From positions 1 through 16,752 of the forward strand of contig CAAENO010000050.1 in the NCBI GenBank assembly GCA_900757385.1: a stretch of DNA of 16,752 nt, read 5' to 3'. Of this stretch, positions 7,164 to 12,745 are shown in pieces (within the stretch, counting starts at the first letter, position 1; each line of letters starts with the position of its first letter). This DNA comes from an uncultured Collinsella sp. (lineage in GTDB: Bacteria > Actinomycetota > Coriobacteriia > Coriobacteriales > Coriobacteriaceae). A program made the translations under genes and the position numbers. Below the pieces are notes generated by a model. The model was not told the origin of the DNA. It searched no databases and saw nothing but the letters and a program-made list of their open reading frames with translations.

Positions 7164-7390
7164 GGCTGGTCCTTTCGATACGAGTACGCCAACCTGGCGC
7201 ACCCTATGTGCTGCACATATGGTGAAGCACATTGTAGTTCAACGCGGCGATGCATGCGCCTGAAAGCGTCTCTTGCCTGCACGGTTCAACCTTTCAAAAA
7301 GGAAAGCTGGACGTAAGTCAAATCGATGGCAGCGCATGCGCGGCGCTGCGATGATGAGGCCATGGTAAGAGCTGGACCGAAGGAGGAGCC
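7164..7390. other. 227-bp intergenic spacer between divergent membrane-protein genes
   Basis: Apart from the dyad at 7205-7219, the spacer holds a candidate minus-strand promoter (TTGAAC, 17 bp, TATGTG). An alternative minus-strand -10 TACAAT lies at 7231-7236. A 7-bp hairpin GCAGCGC/GCGCTGC (7329-7335 with 7343-7349) lies about 40 bases before the small ORF. Its left arm and loop contain the perfect palindrome GCGCATGCGC (7332-7341). No RNA gene was recognised. Confidence 0.35.
7205..7219. promoter_or_regulatory. Operator-like dyad upstream of the membrane-protein gene
   Basis: TATGTGC-T-GCACATA is a perfect 7-bp inverted repeat with a one-base centre. It overlaps or abuts the proposed -10 of the 6762-7163 gene, a position that suits a repressor. 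The protein that binds is unknown. Confidence 0.45.
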
Positions 7391-7534
7391 ATGATGTACG
7401 GAGTCAAGCAAGTGGATGAGCCGCGGTCGCTGGGAAGGCGCATGAGTGATTCTGTGATCGCTGCCGTGTGCACGGTATTGATGGCTGTGCTTTGCATTGG
7501 GATGCTGTGGACCATGTCGCATGTGGGACAATAA
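7391..7534 (+). CDS. Small single-pass membrane protein (47 aa)
   Basis: The reading frame starts ATGATGTACGGA and ends at a TAA at 7532-7534. The product begins MMYGVKQVDEPRSLGRRM, a polar and basic N-terminus of about 20 residues. One hydrophobic helix (about residues 22-42, rich in V, A, L, C, M) and a short tail ending HVGQ follow. A very strong binding site, AAGGAGG at 7380-7386, lies four bases before the first ATG, the main reason to believe it is translated. It lies 63 bases upstream of the rsmJ-like gene on the same strand and could share its transcript, with a hairpin between. I recognise no family; such single-helix proteins often modulate a larger membrane partner. Confidence 0.6.
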   Translation: MMYGVKQVDEPRSLGRRMSDSVIAAVCTVLMAVLCIGMLWTMSHVGQ

Positions 7535-7542
7535 CGGACGGT

Positions 7543-7567
7543 TGGGTGCCGACATGAATGGCGCCCA
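7543..7567 (+). terminator. Hairpin between the 47-aa gene and rsmJ, possible weak terminator
   Basis: TGGGTGCC (7543-7550) and GGCGCCCA (7560-7567) pair over 8 bp with one G-U and a 9-nt loop. The stretch after it is T-rich but interrupted (TGTATTCGTTTTGTTT), so it could end or attenuate transcription before the rsmJ-like gene. Confidence 0.35.
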
Positions 7568-7597
7568 TGTATTCGTTTTGTTTGCTAAGGAGTGTCC

Positions 7598-8302
7598 ATG
7601 GGCGTCGTCGATCCCTTTTCTGTTGCTCGGGCCGCAGGGCTAGAGCTCGTGCGGACGTTCGAGGGCCTCACGCTCACCGATGGCACGATGGAGCTGCGTG
7701 CCGATTTTGCCCGCATGCGCCCACGGCTCAAGCAGGGTCGTCTGCAGCAAGAGCTGTTGGTAAAGGCTGCGCGCACAAAAGGCATCGAACAACCATGGGC
7801 GATTGATGCCACAGCAGGCTTTGGCGAGGACTCGCTGCTGCTGGCGGCCGCGGGCTTTACCGTCGATCTGTATGAACAGGATTGCGTGATCGCGGCGCTT
7901 CTCAAGGATGCCTTGGATCGCGCGACAGATGATCCGGCGCTTGCGACAGCCGTGGCACGAATGCGCTTACATGCCGGCGAGGACAGCATTGCCGGCCTTC
8001 GCCATACGGCCGAGCTGATCGAGCAGGGTGAGCTCGCCGCTCCCGACGTGGTGTATCTGGACCCTATGTTTCCCGAGCGCGCCAAGAGTGCGGCGGTTAA
8101 AAAGAAGTTTCAGCTTTTGCATCATCTGGAGCAGCCGTGCGCCGACGAGGAGACGCTGGTCCAGGCAGCGCTTGCGGTGTATCCGCGCAAAGTCGTTATC
8201 AAACGGCCGGTGAAGGGGCCGCTGCTTGCCGGCGTTAAGCCGAGCTATCAGCTCGCGGGCAAGGCCGTTCGCTACGACGTTTTGGTGCCGCCGCGCCCGT
8301 AG
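7598..8302 (+). CDS. 16S rRNA methyltransferase, RsmJ-like (class I SAM-dependent)
   Basis: A 234-residue class I methyltransferase resembling RsmJ/YhiQ, which makes N2-methylguanosine at position 1516 of 16S rRNA in E. coli (about 250 residues). Matching features are the SAM motif DATAGFGED (70-78), the acidic post-motif 'LYEQD', the catalytic-type motif 'VVYLDPMFPERAKSAAVKKK' (151-170) and a basic 'KVVIKRPVKGP' near the end. A GTG six bases upstream is in frame but lies within the AAGGAG binding site, so the ATG at 7598 is the start. RsmJ is best known from gammaproteobacteria, so the exact target base here is inference. It converges on the small CxxC protein gene with 48 bases between the stops. 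Confidence 0.8.
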   Translation: MGVVDPFSVARAAGLELVRTFEGLTLTDGTMELRADFARMRPRLKQGRLQQELLVKAARTKGIEQPWAIDATAGFGEDSLLLAAAGFTVDLYEQDCVIAALLKDALDRATDDPALATAVARMRLHAGEDSIAGLRHTAELIEQGELAAPDVVYLDPMFPERAKSAAVKKKFQLLHHLEQPCADEETLVQAALAVYPRKVVIKRPVKGPLLAGVKPSYQLAGKAVRYDVLVPPRP

Positions 8303-8318
8303 CTTGCGTGCGATGGCC

Positions 8319-8337
8319 GGCGCTTCGCCAGCGCCGT
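8319..8337. other. GC-rich hairpin between convergent stops
   Basis: CGGCGC (8319-8324) and GCGCCG (8332-8337) form a 6-bp stem with a 7-nt loop, midway between rsmJ and the convergent small gene. There is no T-run on either strand, so it is not a classical terminator. Confidence 0.35.
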
Positions 8338-8350
8338 GCCGATGCGGGGC

Positions 8351-8647
8351 CTATTTCCAGGGGTGCGACGTCAGATGCCATCCGCCGCAGTATTCGCATT
8401 TGTAGCAGGCAAGGCCGCGCCGCCCGCGGTTTTCGCAGTCGGCCATAACGGCCTCGGCTTCGGCGCGTGTGTCGTAACGGTTTTTGCGCTCGCACGACTT
8501 ATAGCGCCAAGCCTCGTCGCGCTCGGCGTCCAGGGCGTCGCGGCGCTCGTCCTCGCGTGCAAACAGGTCGCTCATATCGCCGCCGGTGGCAGCGCCCAAA
8601 AACTCGCTTTTGGCTTTTGACCAGGCGGCTCGCTTTTTGCTACCCAT
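8351..8647 (-). CDS. Small protein with a C-terminal CxxC...CGGWH zinc-like motif
   Basis: A 98-residue hypothetical protein. The N-terminal half is highly charged and probably helical (KSEFLGAATGGDMSDLFARE..., then DALDAERDEAWRYKS). The C-terminal part 'KNRYDTRAEAEAVMADCENR' leads to CYKCEYCGGWHLTS, with closely placed cysteines and a histidine that could bind zinc. Short proteins ending 'Y.C..CGGWHLT' recur in actinobacteria and phages but have no known job. I start at the ATG at 8645-8647, ten bases after AGGAG. The frame also opens at a TTG 21 bases upstream, which has no binding site. It is divergent from the GNAT gene and shares its symmetrical promoter region. Confidence 0.7.
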   Translation of the reverse strand: MGSKKRAAWSKAKSEFLGAATGGDMSDLFAREDERRDALDAERDEAWRYKSCERKNRYDTRAEAEAVMADCENRGRRGLACYKCEYCGGWHLTSHPWK

Positions 8648-8671
8648 CTGCTTCGCGCTCCTCTCCAAACG

Positions 8672-8703
8672 TTGGTATCATTGCTCAATCAAAGTGATAC
8701 CAA
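8672..8703. promoter_or_regulatory. Symmetrical bidirectional promoter/operator palindrome
   Basis: TTGGTATCA (8672-8680) and TGATACCAA (8695-8703) are perfect 9-bp inverted arms around a 14-bp spacer. On the plus strand this reads TTGGTA (8672-8677), 17 bp, TGATAC (8695-8700): a -35/-10 pair at ideal spacing, 25 bases before the GNAT start. By symmetry the minus strand has the identical pair, 28 bases before the CGGWH-protein start. The arms could instead, or also, be a regulator site with half-sites 23 bp apart. Confidence 0.6.
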
Positions 8704-8724
8704 TAAACGTGAGGTCGCCGCGTG

Positions 8725-9213
8725 ATGATCAGAAAAACCCTCGATACCGACATTCCCGCCGTCATGGCTATCTATGACGCGGCCCGCGCCTTTATGCGCG
8801 CGCATGGCAACGCCACGCAGTGGCCCGAGGGCACGCCTTCGGCCGAGCAGCTGGCTGCCGATATTGCCGCTGGTGGCAGTTACGTGTGCGAAGTCGACGG
8901 CCGCGTGGTGGCGACGTTTGCCTTTTTACCGGGTCCGGACGAGTGCTATGACGTGATTGAGGACGGTCAATGGCGCAGCGACACTCCGTATGCCGTGCTG
9001 CATCGCGTGGCATCCGACGGCACCGTGCACGGTATCGCGGCGGCGATGTTTGCCTTTGCCAAGGAATGCGCCGACCATCTGCGTATTGACACGCACGAGG
9101 ACAACTTGCCCATGCAGGGCGCCATCGCCAAGGCGGGGTTCGAGCGTGTCGGTATCGTCTATGTGTCCGACGGCACGGCGCGTGTCGCGTTTGATTGGCT
9201 GCGCGAGGCGTAG
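8725..9213 (+). CDS. GNAT family N-acetyltransferase
   Basis: A 162-residue acetyltransferase using acetyl-CoA. It begins MIRKTLDTDIPAVMAIYDAAR, the usual first strand and helix of the GNAT fold. A central strand 'YVCEVDGRVVATFAFLPG' is near residues 52-69, and a cofactor-binding helix segment 'HGIAAAMFAFAKECADHLRIDTHEDN' near 97-122 is followed by 'MQGAIAKAGFERVGIVYV', the standard C-terminal half. The canonical Q/RxxGxG/A loop is degenerate (VASDGTVHGIA). Acceptor substrate is unknown. The start could be the GTG at 8722, which sits at better spacing from GAGG (8711-8714), or the ATG at 8725. The leader is very short if the proposed promoter is right. A strong terminator follows. Confidence 0.88.
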   Translation: MIRKTLDTDIPAVMAIYDAARAFMRAHGNATQWPEGTPSAEQLAADIAAGGSYVCEVDGRVVATFAFLPGPDECYDVIEDGQWRSDTPYAVLHRVASDGTVHGIAAAMFAFAKECADHLRIDTHEDNLPMQGAIAKAGFERVGIVYVSDGTARVAFDWLREA

Positions 9214-9247
9214 GAGCCAAGGCACGTATCATCACCCAGCTCAAATA

Positions 9248-9275
9248 AAAAATGGCCCCGAGTGGGGCCATTTTT
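9248..9275. terminator. Bidirectional intrinsic terminator
   Basis: A perfect 12-bp stem, AAAAATGGCCCC (9248-9259) with GGGGCCATTTTT (9264-9275), and loop GAGT. T-runs are present on both strands. On the plus strand it ends the GNAT gene. On the minus strand it could end a transcript coming from 9276-9450, although no annotated gene lies there. Confidence 0.92.
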
Positions 9276-9519
9276 GGTAAAACGCGTCGTTGTGGGACTC
9301 GCATTGTTACCGCCCCAGATGAACCCGGGCAGACAAAAAGGGGAGGTGCCGGCTTTCGCAAGGCGCGAACCTACGAAAATCGCCGCGCGGCAACGCGGGG
9401 CGATGAGCTCGGTCGGGGGATAGGGCCCGCTTCGCCCACCGGCCCGTAAATTGTATCATCCAGTGTGGAGCGTGAACGCCCGTTGCCGCGTGCGATGGGC
9501 TTGCAATAAGAGGAGAGCC
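9276..9519. other. GC-rich structured intergenic region upstream of the TetM-like gene
   Basis: No gene is supported in these 244 bases, but they are unusually structured. One hairpin pairs ATCGCC (9379-9384) with GGCGAT (9399-9404) and stacks CGCG/CGCG under a GCAA tetraloop. A second pairs CGGT-GGG (9410-9417) with CCC-ACCG (9435-9441). A smaller stem is TTCGC/GCGAA (9355-9369). On the plus strand TTCGCC, 17 bp, TATCAT (9431-9459) is a plausible promoter for the gene at 9520. On the minus strand TGATACAAT (9450-9458) is a good extended -10 that would send a transcript of roughly 190-200 nt into the bidirectional terminator. It may be a leader, an ncRNA on the minus strand, or both. Confidence 0.35.
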
Positions 9520-11523
9520 ATGTCGAAGCAAGCGGTCGTTGGAATCTTGGCGCATGTCGATGCCGGCAAGACCACGTTGGCCGAGGCCATGCTGTTCAAC
9601 GCGGGCCGCATTCGCAAGCGTGGCCGCGTGGACGATGGCGATTCGCATCTGGACACTAACACGATCGAGCGCGAGCGCGGCATCACGATTTTCTCGTCGC
9701 AGGCCGTGCTCGACCACGGCGATACCCACGTCATGCTCGTGGATGCTCCCGGCCATGTCGATTTTTCTGCCGAGGCGGAGCGCACACTGCGTGCCCTGGA
9801 CTACGCGATTCTGGTGGTGGGCGCCAACGATGGCGTGCAGGGGCACACCGAAACCCTGTGGCGCCTGCTTGCACGCTATGACATTCCGACGTTCATCTTC
9901 ATCAACAAGATCGATTTGGAGAATCCCGGCCGCGATGTTTTGCTGGCACAACTCGGGCAGCGTCTTTCCGAGGGCTGCCTGGATGCCAACGAGCTGCTGG
10001 CGGGCGGCGCCGTTCAGGAGGACGCTGCTGCGTTGGACGAAGCGGCGCTCGAGGAGTTTCTTGAAGCGGGTGAGCTTTCTGTCGCAACGCTGTCGCGCAT
10101 GGTTGCCGAGCGCAAGCTCTTTCCCTGCTTTGCCGGCTCGGCGCTCAAGGACCAAGGCGTTGACGAGCTACTGGATGGTATATGCGCGCTGATGCGTGAG
10201 CAGGCGTGGCTCCCGGAGTTTGCCGCGCGCGTCTATCGTGTCAGCCGCGGGGATCGTGGCGAGCGCTTGGCTTGGGTTAAAGTGACCGGCGGCACGCTGC
10301 GCGCAAAACAGATGATCAGCGGGCATTCCAGTGCCGAGGCGTGGGAACAGAAGGTCGATCAGGTACGCATCTATAACGGCGAGAAGTATGAGCTTGCCCA
10401 AGAAGTTGCTGCTGGCGGTATTTGCGCCGTGACGGGTCTTGCGCACGTTCGCCCAGGGGACGCCCTGGGCGCGGAGTCCGCGGGCGATGCGCCCGTCATT
10501 GCGCCAGTCCTCACCTATACGGTGCTGCCGGGCGAACACGACGCCCATACGGTGTTCAAAGCATTGACTGAGTTGGCGGACGAAGATCCCATGCTCGGCG
10601 TAAGCTGGAATACGCATCTTGAGCAGATTCACCTGCAGTTGATGGGCGCCGTGCAGCTCGAGGTCGTGCAGCGCGTGCTGGCCGATCGTTTTGGCCTTGC
10701 GGTCGAGTTTGAGCCCGGCGGCATTCTCTATAAGGAGACGATCTCGCAGCCGGTCGAGGGTGTGGGCCACTTTGAGCCGCTGCGCCACTATGCCGAGGTG
10801 CATCTGCGCCTGGAGCCGTTGCCAGCAGGTTCGGGCGTGCAGTTTGGCACCGTGACCTCGACCGACGAGCTCGATCTTAACTGGCAGCGTCTGGCACTCA
10901 CCAACGCCATGGAGCGCGACCACCTGGGCGTGCTGACCGGCTCGCCCATCACCGATGTGCGCATTACGCTTACGGGCGGCCGCGCGCATGCCAAACACAC
11001 CGAGGGCGGCGATTTTCGCCAGGCCACGTACCGCGCGATTCGCCAGGGTTTGATGCAGGCGCGCGAGGCCGGCTCGGCGGTGTTGTTGGAGCCGTGGTAT
11101 CGCTTTGAGCTCGAGGTGCCGGGGGAGTGCGTGGGCCGGGCGCTCTCGGATGCCACGCGCATGGGTGCCGAGTACGAGCCGCCGGCAATGGCGGGCGAGA
11201 GGGCGAAGCTTGTGGGTCGCGTGCCGGCATCCGAGGTGCAGGATTATGCGCTGGAGGTAGCTGCCTACACGAGCGGTCGCGGACATCTGTACCTGGAGTT
11301 CGCCGGTTATGCGGCTTGCCATGATGCCGAGCGCGTCATCGAGGCGGCCGCCTATGAGCCCGAGGCCGATCTGCCCAACACGCCCGACTCGGTCTTTTGC
11401 GCCCACGGCGCCGGCTACACGGTCAAATGGTACGACGTGCCCGCCGCGGCGCACGTAAAGGTCGATCCCGCCACCTTCCGCCCCTGGCGAGCAGCCGACG
11501 CCGAGTTTTTCGGCCACATGTGA
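9520..11523 (+). CDS. TetM-like ribosomal protection / EF-G-like translation GTPase
   Basis: A 667-residue translational GTPase with the domain order of EF-G and TetM/TetO. G1 is AHVDAGKT (11-18), the switch-I segment is 'TIERERGITI' (48-57), G3 is DAPGH (75-79, catalytic His79; DTPGH is more usual), G4 is NKID (129-132) and G5 is 'GSAL'. Domain II, III, IV ('GGRAHAKHTEGGDFRQATYRA') and V regions follow, ending 'GAGYTVKWYDVP'. TetM-type proteins release tetracycline from the 30S A-site. Chromosomal relatives without proven resistance are common, so resistance is not asserted. An in-frame TTG start at 9451 is rejected; AGAGGAG before the ATG at 9520 fixes the start. The last codon and stop lie inside a 33-bp palindrome. 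Confidence 0.85.
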   Translation: MSKQAVVGILAHVDAGKTTLAEAMLFNAGRIRKRGRVDDGDSHLDTNTIERERGITIFSSQAVLDHGDTHVMLVDAPGHVDFSAEAERTLRALDYAILVVGANDGVQGHTETLWRLLARYDIPTFIFINKIDLENPGRDVLLAQLGQRLSEGCLDANELLAGGAVQEDAAALDEAALEEFLEAGELSVATLSRMVAERKLFPCFAGSALKDQGVDELLDGICALMREQAWLPEFAARVYRVSRGDRGERLAWVKVTGGTLRAKQMISGHSSAEAWEQKVDQVRIYNGEKYELAQEVAAGGICAVTGLAHVRPGDALGAESAGDAPVIAPVLTYTVLPGEHDAHTVFKALTELADEDPMLGVSWNTHLEQIHLQLMGAVQLEVVQRVLADRFGLAVEFEPGGILYKETISQPVEGVGHFEPLRHYAEVHLRLEPLPAGSGVQFGTVTSTDELDLNWQRLALTNAMERDHLGVLTGSPITDVRITLTGGRAHAKHTEGGDFRQATYRAIRQGLMQAREAGSAVLLEPWYRFELEVPGECVGRALSDATRMGAEYEPPAMAGERAKLVGRVPASEVQDYALEVAAYTSGRGHLYLEFAGYAACHDAERVIEAAAYEPEADLPNTPDSVFCAHGAGYTVKWYDVPAAAHVKVDPATFRPWRAADAEFFGHM

Positions 11524-11549
11524 CAAAGGGGCAGCCCCTTTGTCACATG
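11517..11549. repeat. Perfect 33-bp palindromic element, copy 1
   Basis: CATGTGACAAAGGGGC (11517-11532) and its exact reverse complement (11534-11549) are separated by one base (A11533). It contains the final ATG codon and TGA stop of the TetM-like gene. There is no T-run, so it is not a classical terminator. Its 31-nt core equals that of the element at 15244-15278 except at two positions. The two copies flank the ATPase-UvrA unit. Confidence 0.85.
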
Positions 11550-11552
11550 CTA

Positions 11553-11583
11553 TTGGTATAACTCGGTACAAGTTGGTATAACT
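11553..11583 (+). promoter_or_regulatory. Promoter with direct repeats upstream of the ATPase gene
   Basis: The 11-mer TTGGTATAACT occurs twice (11553-11563 and 11573-11583), exactly 20 bp apart. Together they give a good promoter: TTGGTA as -35, an 18-bp spacer and TATAAC as -10 (11577-11582), with a start expected near 11589. TGGTA (11574-11578) can also pair with TACCA (11586-11590). The -35 is the same hexamer as in the palindromic promoter at 8672-8703. The two-turn spacing also suits a regulator binding on one face of the helix. Confidence 0.55.
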
Positions 11584-11616
11584 ATTACCAGGGTTTGCCA
11601 ATCCGAGGAGGCCGAC

Positions 11617-12735
11617 ATGAATCCAAATCCCTTTAAGCCAACGGCAGGCAAGCGGCCTCCGATGCTCATCGGTCGCGAGTCGGTCGTCGAAGATTTCGAG
11701 GAAGGACTCGACAACGGCGCCGGAGCGCCGGGCAGGCTCATGCTCATTACGGGAAACCGCGGCTGCGGCAAGACGGTTCTCCTGCGGGAGCTGCAACGTC
11801 TAGCCAATGAGCGCGGATGGGCGGTTGTCTCCGATTCCGCTTCGCTTGGCTTATGCGATCGCCTGGCCGACGCGCTTCGCTCGAATAAACCCGTTGTGAC
11901 GTCAATGGAGTTTGGGCCGTCGTTTGGTCGGATGTCGGTCGAGGCGGCGCGAGCAAAGGGCGAAACGTTGCGAGGGCTGGTCAACGAGCGCCTCAAGAAG
12001 CTCGGTCCAGGCAAGGGCATACTGTTTGCGATTGACGAGGCACAATCTGCGTCTATCGAGGAACTGGCGGCTCTTGCCGTTCTCTATCAGCAGGTGCTCG
12101 GAGATCAGGATGCCACGGGCTTGTCCGATAGCGACCAGCGCGGTCTTGCGCTGGTGTTCGCCGGCTTACCCAGCATGGTCGACGATTTGCTCGAAGAGCC
12201 GAGCGTGACGTTTTTGCGGCGTGCCCAGCAGCGTACGCTGGGGGCGATATCTTTGCCCAAGGTGCGCGATTCATATATCCAGACGGTTAAAGACGCTGGT
12301 CTTTACGTTGACGCGGAGACGGCGGACCTTGCGGCGCGCAAAAGCATGGGGCATCCCTATATGGTTCAGCTGGTGGGATATTACATGTGGCGGTCTGCTG
12401 TCCGGCGTGGCTCGCAGGTCATAGAAAGGCGCGATGTCGAGGATGGCCATGCGGATGCCGTCTCCGAGTTCTACGAAGCGGTCGATGCGCCCCTGTATTA
12501 CGGGCTGCGCAGTCCACAGCGCCTTTTTATCGAGGCCATGGCTACTGACGAGGGTAAGTCGACGCGCATGGCGGATATCATTGAGCGCTGCGATCGCACT
12601 CAGAGCTGGGCGAGCAAATATCGCGCAAGCCTGATTCGCGAGCGCGTCATCGAGGCCGCCGGATACGGCCTCGTCCGGTTTGCCGTGCCCATGCTGGGCG
12701 AGTACATCCGCGAACGCATTTTATGGCATGAGTAG
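11617..12735 (+). CDS. AAA family ATPase (AAA_16/Orc1-Cdc6-like) with C-terminal helical domain
   Basis: A 372-residue P-loop ATPase. It opens 'NPNPFKPTAGKRPPMLIGRESVVEDFEEGL', an N-terminal pattern seen in a group of actinobacterial ATP-binding proteins, where GRE precedes the core as in AAA_16 proteins. Walker A is GNRGCGKT (46-53), Walker B is ILFAIDEAQ (135-143) and a sensor-like strand is ALVFAGLP (178-185). The lid (about 225-260, 'AARKSMGHPYMVQLVGYYMW') and a C-terminal winged-helix-like region (about 300-370) resemble Orc1/Cdc6 or STAND ATPases. Role is unknown. GAGGAGG five to eleven bases upstream fixes the start. The UvrA-like frame begins near or overlapping its stop, so they form an operon. 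Confidence 0.82.
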   Translation: MNPNPFKPTAGKRPPMLIGRESVVEDFEEGLDNGAGAPGRLMLITGNRGCGKTVLLRELQRLANERGWAVVSDSASLGLCDRLADALRSNKPVVTSMEFGPSFGRMSVEAARAKGETLRGLVNERLKKLGPGKGILFAIDEAQSASIEELAALAVLYQQVLGDQDATGLSDSDQRGLALVFAGLPSMVDDLLEEPSVTFLRRAQQRTLGAISLPKVRDSYIQTVKDAGLYVDAETADLAARKSMGHPYMVQLVGYYMWRSAVRRGSQVIERRDVEDGHADAVSEFYEAVDAPLYYGLRSPQRLFIEAMATDEGKSTRMADIIERCDRTQSWASKYRASLIRERVIEAAGYGLVRFAVPMLGEYIRERILWHE

Positions 12736-12745
12736 GGTGATAAAA

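Noticed and set aside
9319..9423. A 34-codon leader peptide upstream of the TetM-like gene, by analogy with the tet(M) leader
   Set aside because: No ribosome binding site precedes its ATG and the peptide has no feature linking it to attenuation.
9276..9450. tRNA, tmRNA, SRP RNA or RNase P RNA in the structured spacer
   Set aside because: I looked for their hallmark loops on both strands (GGTTCGAATCC-type T-loop, tmRNA ends, the SRP GGAAG-type loop, RNase P conserved regions) and found none.
9451..9519. N-terminal extension of the TetM-like gene from a TTG
   Set aside because: It has no binding site, overlaps the proposed promoter, and family members begin a few residues before the P-loop, as the ATG at 9520 does.
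11517..11549. Palindrome as a simple Rho-independent terminator
   Set aside because: There is no T-run on either side, and a nearly identical copy exists at 15244-15278, so a dispersed repeat explains it better. A role in Rho-dependent termination or RNA 3'-end stability remains possible.
10168..11796. Long minus-strand open frame (542 codons)
   Set aside because: It is a shadow of the TetM-like gene and runs through the palindrome and the next promoter. It has no domain motifs.
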